12,643 nt of DNA from an uncultured Candidatus Altimarinota bacterium (lineage in GTDB: Bacteria > Patescibacteriota > Gracilibacteria > BD1-5 > JAGOOR01): the NCBI GenBank assembly GCA_937924685.1, contig CALEVN010000024.1, positions 1 through 12,643 on the forward strand. The letters are read 5' to 3'. This document shows, piece by piece, positions 1 through 8,071 of this stretch; positions within the stretch are counted from its first letter, which is position 1; every line of letters starts with the position of its first letter. A program made the position numbers and the translations under genes. Under the pieces are notes generated by a model. The model saw nothing but the letters and a program-made list of their open reading frames with translations, was not told the DNA's origin and ran no database searches.

Positions 1-2
1 AA

Positions 3-698
3 CAAATGTTTGAATGGGTAGTGAATGATGGATTCAGTGGACGACAGGTATGGGAGTTCGCTTATGAGAAATGACTCAGAACGAAAAATGGGAAACGACT
101 CACTCTGAGCATGATATTTCGAATGCTTGATTGTCCTTTTTACTACTGAGAATTTGAATACCCCAAGGGAAGTGGTGAGTGGTATACGGGGACACATAAG
201 CCCCTCATAACCAAAGAGTTATTTTTACAAGCACGAGAAAAATTGAAAGTACCTCCAAAAGGTATATGGTGAAGAAAACATTTTTACTTCAGTAAAATCT
301 TCAAATGCGGTTGCTGTGGATCAGGCATTACTGGAGAGGAGAAATTCAACAGGCATGGAAAACGATTTGTGTACTACCGATGCAATCGTCATGGCTGAAA
401 ATGAACCTGTCATGAAAAATACATTCGAGAGGAAGCTCTTATCGAAGGACTCGTGAAGCTCTGTGAGTCTATGACAAGCTTTAAACCTCAGCTCGACAAG
501 AAACTTACAAAGGAAGTCGAAAAGATTAATGCTATGCAAAAAATGATACACGGTGATAACGCAAAAATAACAACCAAAACAGAATACCTGAATTTTATAT
601 TTACTGGCTGAAGCGATGCTGATAAAGGAGAAGTTCTCCGACAATTCGGAGAGAAGATGATCCTAAAAGATAATTTACCTCAGTTGGTAGTATGTTAA
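3..698 (+). CDS. Large serine recombinase, C-terminal part (5' end outside window)
   Basis: Site-specific DNA recombinase of the large serine family; these cut and rejoin DNA through an N-terminal serine catalytic domain, which would lie upstream of the window. Seen here are the Recombinase domain (from about SGRQVWEFAYEKG to the KPLITKELFLQAREKL stretch) and then a zinc-ribbon: Cys codons at 306, 312 and 315 (C-G-C-C-G-S-G) pair with Cys at 381 and 408, followed by a charged, probably coiled tail. Six in-frame TGA codons fall at glycine positions (for example Y-G-E-F, W-G-R-K, H-G-G-K-G-T), so the gene is whole only under code 25; 18 other glycines are GGN. Stop is TAA. It converges on the small gene of the Rhs operon with 32 bases between. 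It may be the integrase of an element carrying that operon, but no attachment site was found. Confidence 0.9.
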
Positions 699-730
699 TA
701 TAGTAAAGAGACCTCTGGAGTAAATATTTT

Positions 731-1147
731 TTAATTAAGATTTAACATGGGCCAGGAATAATGATTCTTTAGGAAATAATTTAGAAGCTTTTCATCATCA
801 TACACAATAAGGTCACAGGTGTTCTTATTCTTATTTTGATATGAATCCTGTACGAAAGAAGCAACAGCCCATTCATAATCCTTCTCTTCATTCTCATAAG
901 TTGAGTAGATTTTATTATTATGGAGATTGTCTGAATTTCTTCCTACAAAATTTATTTCCGTGCATTCTACTAAAACTAATCTATTCAATAATATTTTCAT
1001 ATCATCTTTCGAGTACTTTTTAAAGTCATTTGAGAACAATAATACACGAACACTTCCTTTCGGAGTAATATTCTTGAAGTTAACATCTAAAAATGAATTA
1101 CAAATAATATTGAATTGTTCTTTTGAATGGCTTATTTTATTTTTCAT
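731..1147 (-). CDS. Unrecognised small protein, last gene of the Rhs operon
   Basis: A 138-residue soluble protein with no signal peptide or membrane segment. I do not recognise the family. It is rich in Asn, Lys and Asp. The middle alternates hydrophobic strands with charged turns (RVLLFSNDF, LVLVECTEINFVG, CDLIVYDDEKLL), suggesting an alpha/beta fold. Its ATG follows directly on the TAA of the preceding gene (TAA-ATG, no gap), so it is very probably translated by coupling to that gene. Small unrelated genes behind an Rhs toxin are often extra immunity proteins or remnants of displaced toxin-immunity cassettes; that role is inferred from position only. Both glycines are GGA and there is no internal TGA. 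The stop is TAA. Confidence 0.7.
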   Translation of the reverse strand: MKNKISHSKEQFNIICNSFLDVNFKNITPKGSVRVLLFSNDFKKYSKDDMKILLNRLVLVECTEINFVGRNSDNLHNNKIYSTYENEEKDYEWAVASFVQDSYQNKNKNTCDLIVYDDEKLLNYFLKNHYSWPMLNLN

Positions 1148-1555
1148 TTAATTTACGAATCACTCAGTCCAACTATCTCTATCAACCATTATTTTTCATA
1201 TATAAATACCTTTTCATGAATTTTTAACTTTTTGACTTGCCTCTATTGCTTTTTCTTTTTTCGAAAATATCCCAATAGTTTTTATAAATTCATGATAATT
1301 GTCTGAAAAAACCTCAATCACCTGGAGTATCCAATAGAAATTCTTTTTACTCAAGGTATTTTCATCACGTATATTATCAAGTTTGAGTTCTTGAATTGAA
1401 AATCCTTTTTTATGTTTTTTGAACCCCTCCTTTTTTTCATACTCAATTTGCTTCTTTTCAGCTAGTTCTTTTGATGAGTAAATACCAATTATTTTCTGAT
1501 CCGAAAAATCATTATTTTGATAGTAACGGATATGTTCTAATTTGTAGAATTTCAT
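1148..1555 (-). CDS. Putative immunity protein with two tandem DUF7336-like halves
   Basis: A 135-residue cytoplasmic protein starting 12 bases after the toxin-tip stop, the usual place for the immunity gene of an Rhs toxin. Under the standard code it would stop at residue 113; reading three TGA codons as Gly (residues 114, 120, 132) adds a tail ending DSWTEGFVN. From memory, an ending W-x-E-G-F and an early IG[IV]YSSKE-x-A motif are typical of the small family I know as DUF7336. The motif occurs twice: KIIGIYSSKELA at residues 21-32 and KTIGIFSKKEKA at 92-103, so the protein looks like a duplicated, diverged half. KEGFKKHKKGFSI (42-54) resembles the family's GF..H..GF region. No strong Shine-Dalgarno is seen. 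Family and immunity role are moderately sure; the partner toxin is inferred from adjacency. Confidence 0.7.
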
Positions 1556-1567
1556 ATATAGAATGTA

Positions 1568-1810
1568 TTAATTATTAGAGTTTTGGAAATTGCGATCTCA
1601 ATACTTTTGTATTTTGCTAAAGTCACTACCTGGTCATCTTTCATAATTTCAACTTCAATATTGTTTGTCCATGATGCGCCGTGCAAAATCTTTTCATGAT
1701 TCATCATTATAGGGCCTTTGTCATTTAGCATAACTAGGTATATCTTTTGCACCTTCTTTTCAACTTATTCAAGGCTTAGGTTCTTTAAATTTATTATCGT
1801 TTTTGTCTCC
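1568..1810 (-). pseudogene. Rhs C-terminal toxin tip, out of frame with the Rhs body
   Basis: Read one base out of phase with the Rhs body, this stretch encodes 80 residues that look like a C-terminal domain I recall from many Rhs and other polymorphic toxins: KPGISGKEGAKDIPSYAKG, then ESGKDFARRIMDKQYGSGNY, then ERGPGSDFSKIQKYGDRNF. Eight of its glycines are TGA, so it is visible only under code 25, and it ends in TAA. The activity of this domain family is not known to me. The Rhs body runs past it in another phase and stops at 1794. Removing one A from the A8 tract at 1811-1818 would fuse them into a 1,965-residue protein. The same frame is open back to an ATG at 1895-1897, so a separate 109-residue product is an alternative. 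It is therefore either a switched-off, a slippage-dependent or an orphan toxin. Confidence 0.8.
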
Positions 1811-4800
1811 TTTTTTTTCAATTATTATTCTTATTGCTCGAAGAACCTTGCCCCTGATAATTAGATCATCAATTTTGTCAGAATTGAGAAGTGCCATTAA
1901 CAGCTTGCTTGATTACATCAACTATGGCTCATAGTTTGTCTCAAGCAGCAATGGCAAGATCTACACTTGCCGAGAAAATTAAACCGCCTAAATAAACAGC
2001 ATCACCAACGGGCAATGGTCCATCAACTCAGGGTAACGGACGCGCTATTTGCATCCACGCTTCCATTGTTTCTGCATATTCCCCTGTAGGATCTTTTATA
2101 ACGAGAGGATTATTATTTGAGTATGAATACGCATTTTGAGCCTGAGGATTAAATAAGGCCTGCATTCCTCTCTTTGTCTTTCCTATTTCTGAAAACACAA
2201 TATCCTGACTCACAAACTGTCCACGAGCTCCGTTATAGTATCTCGCGTTGAGATAATTAAGAGCTGTATCAGGATCATACATCTGTCCAATAAACTGCTT
2301 CTGGTCTGTGTGAGTACCGCTTGATATTCTCTGACCTCCAAATGGATAGTAATCCAGAAGTTCTACTTGAGCGCCACTACCATCAGAAACAACATTCGTT
2401 GATCCAAGATGGTCTGTATCGATGTAGTATGGTGTCACTGTTGTGCTGACTGTTTCCACAGTGGCTATCAGCTGGTCACTAGCATAGATACTCTTTGTCT
2501 TCTTTGCCCCATCATAGTTATACAGCTTGTTTGGGTAGACTGTTGTAGTAGTGCCATCAGATGATGAAACACGATTACCTTTTTCATCATAGAGGTACGT
2601 TCTCGTAAAGGTGCCATTGGTGCTTGTTGCGAGTTGATTCTTGTAGTTCCATGTATTTGTGAGTGTACCATCAGAGAGGTTATTTCCATTTTTGTCATAG
2701 GTATTTGTCACACTATTGATTGAGGTAGCAGCGTGTGGATTTGCCCAGTTTGAGCCACTTGAGCCATTGTAGACGTAGCTTCCTACTGGACCTGAAGTGA
2801 TATTTCCTATTGCATTATACGCATAGGTGTAGGTGTAGGTAGATTGACCTGATGCCACACTGGTCGCTGTAGCGGTCAGCATCCTGTTGAGGTCGTCGTA
2901 GGTATAATTGACGGTTTTTGAGGCATTCGTATTTGAAGCATCGACTATCTGTGTGATATTACTATTTGCATCGTAGGTGTAGCTGATATTTTGGAGATTG
3001 GTTGGTACGCCGTTCACTGTCGTCTTATTGCTCAGGCGATAGAGATGCGCCGCATCATAGGTATTTGTGGTTGTGACACCATTTGCATAGGCTATTGTGG
3101 TTGGCTGAACTGTTGGAGCGTAATCAATATTAGAGACGACATTGGTATACGAACCACCACTTTCTTTTCTCTCCACTTGATTGAGAGTGCCAGCGGTGTT
3201 GTAGGTATTTCGTACTTGTGCACTATCAGGGTAGGTGATGACGAGCTGATGTCACTGACGATCGTAGGTATATGATGTTGTGTATGTTATACCATTGATA
3301 GTCTTGGCTTCACTTGCGATATTACCGTTTGAGTCATAGGTATAGGCAGTATTTGCACCACTGGTCATAGTGACAGAACAGAGCTTGTTCACTCCATTTG
3401 TACATGAATCATATGCGTAGGTAATTTCAGTACCACTGACACTTGTTTCATTCTCCGTGAGGACACGATTTATGTCATCGTAGGTGTAGTTGACTGTTTT
3501 ACTTTCGGGACTGACAGATTGGGTCATATTTCCAGCATCATCATAGGTGTATATCCATGTACCAAATGATGTATCACCAGAAGCATGCAGGTCTTCGGCT
3601 GTGAGTCTTCTTCCGAGACCGTCATATGTGAAGTTACGGATATTACCGAGAGCATCGGTAATCTTAGTGAGATTCTTGTTGAGATTCCATTCGTACGTTG
3701 TTATGTAGGTTGAACTAGAATTGATCTCATCAACTGATGCGAGGTTACCATAAGCATCTTTATAGTAATTTTTTACTTTACTTCGAGGATCAGTAATAGT
3801 GGTCTTCCAATCGTCGTAAGCATAGCTGGTTGTACCAAGTGCATTGATGACTGTAGAAGGGCGGTACATCGCATCATAAGTGTAGTTAGTATAGAGAGCT
3901 GTTGTACTTGTTGCTGATGTCTTTGAAGAACCTGAAGAAGTATAAGGGAGTGATTCTTTCAAGACAAACCCTATATCGTTATACACGATGTCACGTACAT
4001 TGTAATCTGTCTCAGCTTCTTGTCGTGTTTGTATGAGACGTTTGAGGCCATCGAAGTATTGATAGGTGAGTGCACTGACAGTACCATCGAGATAATCAGT
4101 CTTTAAAACTGATACCGCACCTGATGTATCTGTGTAAGCATACGTTGTTTTATTGACTGCAGAATACGGTGAACCAAAATCAGGGATTTTTTCTGCTGTT
4201 ACACGATCAAGTCCATCATACACTACTTGAGAGACGAAACCATTTTGATCTGTTATTTGTTTTGGTTTACCAAGAGAATAGTCATAGGTGTAGCTGACAG
4301 AATGAGAGAGTGCATCAGTGATAGACGCAGGATAGAGGTAGTATGAGTCATAACTATATGAAGTGACTTTGCCTCGTGGGTCAGTCGAAGATGTCACGAG
4401 ACCATATGTTGTATTGTAGGCATTTTGAGTACTCACATAGGTACTTCCTGTGGTCCATTGTTCGATTTTTGTCGGATTACCATCAGTTACAGTACCGAGA
4501 GATTGAGTATCGTAGTAAATCTTTGTCTCACTCACTTTGTTTGAGCTTTGGTCGACTGTTGTATCCTGGTATGGAAGACCCACAATATAGTCCGTCGTAT
4601 TTGTAGTATATGAGACAGTTTCAGTTGATTTATCGCTTGATGTATCAGTAAATGATCCATCATCCGATGCGTTTACTTCGCCCCACATGGTTTTTGTTGT
4701 TACATTTCCATATGTATTATCGTAGGTGTATTCAGTTGAAGTATCTTTATGATCACTATCGCCATCGTAGGTGAGGACTGTTGAGCGTACAAGTTTTACA

Positions 4801-7466
4801 AAGTCACGACCAGTTCCGAGGTTGTATTTATCATATTTATTGACAACCTTTTGATAGATATTGCCTGAACTGTTAGTCATCTCTGTACGATATACTTTCC
4901 CTATCTTTGAAGCATCATCGCTATATTCGCCATGAGATGAATCTGTGGCATTACCTTGATGATAGTATGTTTTTATTTTATTTCCTTCACTATCAGTTTT
5001 TGTAATAACTCCAAAACCTGCAAATCTTCGTTCCGTTGGACTACTAAAATAGTATGTACCATTTTCATAGGTGTACGTATCTGTTGTCACTGTTCCCGCA
5101 TTATCGTCTGTTGCTACCTGGTAGACTGTATCAAGTGTAAAAGGGAGGGCAGGATTGAGGAGTGAGCCTCCGCTGAGATATTGAGTCGAAGTTTTGTACG
5201 TAATATCTGTTTTACCACCTGCAGGATAGGTAACTCGAGAAAGGAGATCGGCACGGGCTGTGTTTTTAAAATAGACTTCTTTCACATCTGTACTGGGTGC
5301 AGTATGATGTGACCTAATAATGTCACTTAAATTTCCTCCTTTGGCATCTGTGATGCGGTAACCCCAGTCTTCGTTCAAATATCCAGCAAAAACTGCGGGG
5401 ATAGTAATGCCTGTATTTTCTGTCCAGCCCTTTCCAGTATTAATATATGCGTGTTTATCATATACACCACCACTCCAATATCGGGAATAAAGTATATCCA
5501 TCAGGCCGTCACTATTTACATCTGTAAATCGTGTTCCGGCATCTTTATTTCCACTTACAGTAATATACTGAGGAATTGTACCCCATGTGGTATCTTGTAC
5601 CCATCCAGTTCCTGTGTTTATATACACAGCGTTACTAGAGGAAGATTGATCAGACCAAAGAATATCTGCAAGACCATCGCCATTTATATCAACCAATGCA
5701 GTACCAACATCTTTGGCGTAGACATTATTAAAATACATAGGTACTGTCCAAGAAGAATCATACACCCAGTTAGTACCTGAATTTATATACACTTTTTTGG
5801 TAGTACTTGGCCGATCTGACAATACAATATCTGGTAAACCATCTCAATTCACATCGGCAAACCGAGAGCCTGTATCTTGATAATAACTATTCGCAAAGAC
5901 GACGGGAACTGTCCATGAAGTATCTTCTGTCCAACCGCTACCAGTATTTATGTAGACATGTTTATCAGGTGAACCACTCCAATCCATCCCAAGAACAATA
6001 TCTGGTAAATTATCACCATTAACATCACTAAAACGAAAACCAGTATCATGATGACCTACATCAGTTATATTTTGGGGAATGGTCCAACTGCTTGAGGTCC
6101 AACCATTACCATTGTTAAGATAAACGACCTGAGTACTTGCAGATGCATCAGCTCTAACTATGTCTTGCAATCCATCACCATTTACATCTAAAATTCGTGC
6201 ACCAGCATCTTGACCACTTGAATATGTAAAAATGGTAGGAATAGTTAGATTTGTATCCTGTGTCCATCCTGCTGTATTTGTTTGATAGTTAAAAGTTGTA
6301 GCGGGCAATGTGACAGTATTATTGGATTCATCTGTACCTGATTCAGTAATGCTACCTATGAGAGAACGTATGCCATTATCGCCTGTCGTATAGCTGACAG
6401 CATATTTATGCACCAGTGTACCACTTATCTTTATATCAATCTCGTAGATACGGTAATTCGTCTCTACATCAAATCCTGTTTTATCAAAAGGAACAATATC
6501 GGTTCTTGATTGTCGGAGAAAACTGACCTCAAATATTCCATCAGTAGATCCATTTCCAGTATAGGTTATTTTTGAAGGATATATTTGCCCCGCATCTTTA
6601 TAGTATTCGTATTTAATGTAGTTGTTATTGGTATCTCGTATTTCTGATAACATCCACTTATTGATTCTGGTGCTGTCATTTGGATCATCCTGTCTCGTTC
6701 CTGCCGCGTTTCCAAATGTATATACGGTACCATTTTTATCAGTTACAGTCCATACGTTTGAGGAGTATGAATATTTACGGAAGTCGCCATTTTCTACTTT
6801 TGGACCATAGGAACTCCCAGAAATATTTACCATTTCGCCATCGAGAGAAGACGTAAACGTATTCGCAGTGTAGAGATTGTTTGAGCCAGTTTTATTGAGC
6901 CTTTCAATATATGGTATATTCATAGACCAACCAGAGCCAAAGACGCTTCCTTCTTCTGTTTTCTGACTGTTATACGTGAGCTGTAGATCAGGCTGTAACT
7001 TATTTCTTCCTGGTGGTGTGGTAATTGGGTAATTGTATACGAGTGATCCCGTTGATTGGTCTGTTGTTGGCAGAAGCTGTTTTATTGTTGATGGTGGCAG
7101 GTTTGTATTGCTCGAAGGATCGGGTTGAGAAAGAAGCGCTTGTGGTTGAGCCGTTTTGTCATCAATAGGTTTCACTTTAGCATCTTTTGTTAGAGACGCA
7201 TTTTCTTCAATTGGAGGAGTATCTTCAGTTACTGGTGCAGTTACATCTACTGTTGGGCTGTTATCAGTTGTTGGAAGAGTTTCATCTGTCACAGGAGTAT
7301 CTGTAGTAATGAGTGTATCGCTTGTCGCGCTTTCTGTAACTCAAGACACTTCTTCTCCATAAGCAACAAATGATGGAGAAAGAAGCGTTAAAATTAATAA
7401 TGAGGCAATAAATTTACGGGAGAAAACGGTGAGCCAAAATACAAAACCCGATTTTGTTCTCCCCAT
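1794..7466 (-). CDS. Secreted SpvB/FG-GAP/Rhs-repeat giant protein (toxin casing)
   Basis: A 1,890-residue exported protein that would form the cage of an Rhs/TcC-type polymorphic toxin. Start: ATG at 7466 gives a good Sec signal peptide (basic MGRTKSGFVF, hydrophobic SLLILTLLSPSFVA, then AYG/EEV). A Thr/Pro-rich linker reaches about residue 130. An SpvB-like segment follows (TGSLVYNYPITTPPGR, then SVFGSGWSMNIPYIERL, about 139-180 onward), then six FG-GAP-like repeats (422-720), many YD repeats, the Rhs core (1681-1755, DTDHLGST to LNARYYNGARGQF) and D-P-T-G at 1792-1795, resembling the Rhs autoproteolysis motif. TGA-Gly codons interrupt it at 5844-5846, 3252-3254 and 2028-2030. The last 78 residues hold 6 more. 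The body has very few TGA (4) for about 137 glycines. It stops at TAA 1794-1796, before the out-of-frame toxin tip. No type VI secretion marker is seen; Sec export is inferred. Confidence 0.93.
1811..1818 (-). repeat. A8 homopolymer tract at the Rhs body-toxin junction
   Basis: Eight consecutive A on the coding (minus) strand, in the context TTGAAAAAAAAGGAGAC. With eight A the Rhs body ends as N-N-N-G-K-K-R-R-Q-K-R and stops. With seven (or ten) it continues as N-N-N-G-K-K-G-D-K-N-D-N-K into the toxin tip. The tract lies in the low-complexity linker between casing and toxin. It may be a phase-variable tract, a polymerase or ribosome slippage site, a fixed mutation or a sequencing error. Confidence 0.75.
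2202..2426 (-). other. Rhs-repeat-associated core domain
   Basis: Residues 1681-1755 of the Rhs protein. It contains DTDHLGSTNVV, then DYYPFG, then the hallmark Y-D-P-D-T-x-L-N-Y-L-N-A-R-Y-Y and G-x-x-G-Q-F-V-S-Q-D. This is the most conserved part of Rhs proteins and normally ends the casing, with toxin sequence changing completely after it. About 37 residues on, K-D-P-T-G (1791-1795) matches the D-P-x-G motif where known Rhs proteins cut themselves to release the toxin. Confidence 0.9.
5307..6203 (-). repeat. Six tandem FG-GAP/VCBS-like repeats within the Rhs protein
   Basis: Six copies of a motif of the type G-x-R-x-x-D-V-N-G-D-G-L-x-D-I begin at residues 422, 476, 533, 588, 644 and 702 of the Rhs protein, spaced 54 to 58 residues apart. 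Each is followed by a Y-I-N-x-G-x-G-W strand. The Asp/Asn-rich loop is typical of calcium-binding beta-propeller blades, as in the SpvB/TcaC N-terminal region of Tc toxins. The last two copies have diverged (DVNSDGLMDI, DAKGGNLSDI). In copy three one loop glycine is a TGA codon (5844-5846). Confidence 0.85.
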
Positions 7467-7497
7467 AAATTTTTATTTAAAAATAAACTGTACTTTT

Positions 7498-7525
7498 ATG
7501 TTAGAGTATTTAAACAAAAATCAAA
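7498..7525 (-). promoter_or_regulatory. Possible promoter of the Rhs operon
   Basis: On the minus strand TTTGAT (7525-7520), 16 bases and TAACAT (7503-7498) resemble a sigma-70 -35/-10 pair. This would leave a leader of about 25 A/T-rich bases before the ATG at 7466. The match is weak and other pairings in this A/T-rich stretch are possible. No Shine-Dalgarno is visible before the start. Confidence 0.3.
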
Positions 7526-7565
7526 TTAGATTGGCCCCGTAATATCAAACTATTTATTAGTTTTA

Positions 7566-7702
7566 ATTAGTGTACCTCTTCCATAGGGCTAACGGTCTAG
7601 AACCCTTACCATCATAATTCAATCCTATAAAGGATTTGTAACAGAATGTAAACAAAAAAGTGACCCTAGGTAGTAGGGTCACTATATGACATTAGTGTAC
7701 CT
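7566..7702. repeat. 12-bp direct repeat ATTAGTGTACCT, two copies
   Basis: Identical copies at 7566-7577 and 7691-7702, 125 bases apart, bracket the TCTAGA near-palindrome and the tRNA-Gln terminator. The right copy abuts the tRNA-Gln 3' end. They could be a duplicated insertion target, paired protein-binding sites or chance in A/T-rich DNA. Function is unknown. Confidence 0.45.
7654..7683 (-). terminator. Intrinsic terminator downstream of tRNA-Gln
   Basis: A perfect 10-bp inverted repeat (AGTGACCCTA at 7659-7668, TAGGGTCACT at 7674-7683) with a 5-base loop. On the minus strand it is followed by a run of six T, the classic rho-independent form. It lies about 20 bases beyond the tRNA-Gln 3' end, so it ends that transcript and insulates the Rhs operon. 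Confidence 0.88.
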
Positions 7703-7704
7703 AT

Positions 7705-7779
7705 TGGTTGGGGATGAGGGATTCGAACCCCCGCGTGGCGGAGTCAAAGTCCGCTGCCTTACCGCTTGGCTAATCCCCA
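7705..7779 (-). tRNA. tRNA-Gln (anticodon UUG), CCA encoded
   Basis: The cloverleaf is complete. The acceptor TGGGGAT pairs with ATCCCCA. The D arm is GCC/GGC, and the anticodon stem GCGGA/TCCGC encloses loop CTTTGAC (anticodon TTG). The T arm has loop TTCGAAT. The discriminator is A, followed by an encoded CCA (7705-7707). It is transcribed divergently from tRNA-Asn. Confidence 0.95.
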
Positions 7780-7791
7780 ACGCAAGAGCAG

Positions 7792-7819
7792 AGTTTAGAG
7801 AAAAAACTATTTTTGCAAA
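7792..7819 (-). promoter_or_regulatory. Probable promoter of tRNA-Gln
   Basis: On the minus strand TTTGCA (7819-7814), 16 bases and TAAACT (7797-7792) give a reasonable sigma-70 pair. Transcription would start about 6 bases before the mature tRNA 5' end at 7779. Confidence 0.55.
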
Positions 7820-7846
7820 TGGTCTTTTGGAAATAAAATATTTTTT

Positions 7847-7874
7847 TTGACAAATAGTATCGTCTCTCTACAAT
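7847..7874 (+). promoter_or_regulatory. Strong consensus promoter of tRNA-Asn
   Basis: TTGACA (7847-7852) is a perfect -35 box. A 16-base spacer separates it from TACAAT (7869-7874), one mismatch from the -10 consensus. Transcription should begin near 7881, about two bases before the tRNA, so the 5' leader is minimal. Confidence 0.85.
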
Positions 7875-7882
7875 GCCCCCGT

Positions 7883-7957
7883 TCCTCGGTAGCTCAGTGG
7901 TAGAGCAGTTGGCTGTTAACCAATTGGTCGTAGGTTCGAATCCTACCCGGGGAGCCA
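7883..7957 (+). tRNA. tRNA-Asn (anticodon GUU), CCA encoded
   Basis: Acceptor TCCTCGG pairs with CCGGGGA (one G-T pair). The D arm is GCTC/GAGC, and anticodon stem TTGG/CCAA encloses a loop reading GTT. The T arm has loop TTCGAAT. The discriminator G is followed by encoded CCA (7955-7957). Confidence 0.95.
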
Positions 7958-7973
7958 TGTATAAACATATTTT

Positions 7974-8017
7974 CAGCTTTCAGAAATGAATACAATTTTA
8001 TTGAAAGTTGTTTTTTT
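7974..8017 (+). terminator. Probable intrinsic terminator downstream of tRNA-Asn
   Basis: CAGCTTTCA (7974-7982) pairs with TGAAAGTTG (8002-8010) with one G-T pair. An inner AAAT/ATTT pairing shortens the loop. Seven T follow at 8011-8017. It is weaker in GC than the tRNA-Gln terminator but correctly placed, 16 bases after the tRNA. Confidence 0.7.
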
Positions 8018-8071
8018 GTGTTAAAAATTGATTTAAAATAACAAAAGAGTGTTATCCATATCTATTAAGGT

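Larger units (their letters stand above)
7467..7704. other. Intergenic region between the Rhs operon and tRNA-Gln
   Basis: No coding potential is seen. It holds the weak Rhs promoter, a 12-base direct repeat ATTAGTGTACCT (7566-7577 and 7691-7702), a near-palindrome around TCTAGA (about 7595-7606), a small 6-bp hairpin (AATCCT/AGGATT, 7621-7636) and the tRNA-Gln terminator. The second copy of the direct repeat lies directly beside the tRNA 3' end. Confidence 0.5.

Noticed and set aside
1552..1752. A 66-residue GTG-started minus-strand frame (K-I-Y-L-V-M-L-N-D-K-G)
   Set aside because: It overlaps the toxin tip in a different phase, and the toxin frame has recognisable conserved motifs while this frame has none.
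4376..5780. Plus-strand frames opposite the Rhs gene
   Set aside because: They are Ser/Tyr/Ile-rich shadows of the repetitive Rhs coding sequence with no family resemblance.
7705..7779. tRNA-Gln as an integration site for the Rhs island
   Set aside because: No duplicate of the tRNA 3' end was found near the recombinase or elsewhere in the window, so this cannot be supported beyond the short direct repeat.
7770..7958. Minus-strand reading frame across both tRNAs
   Set aside because: It is the reverse complement of tRNA-Asn and part of tRNA-Gln; the residues around F-E-P-T-T are the common false translation of tRNA T-arms.
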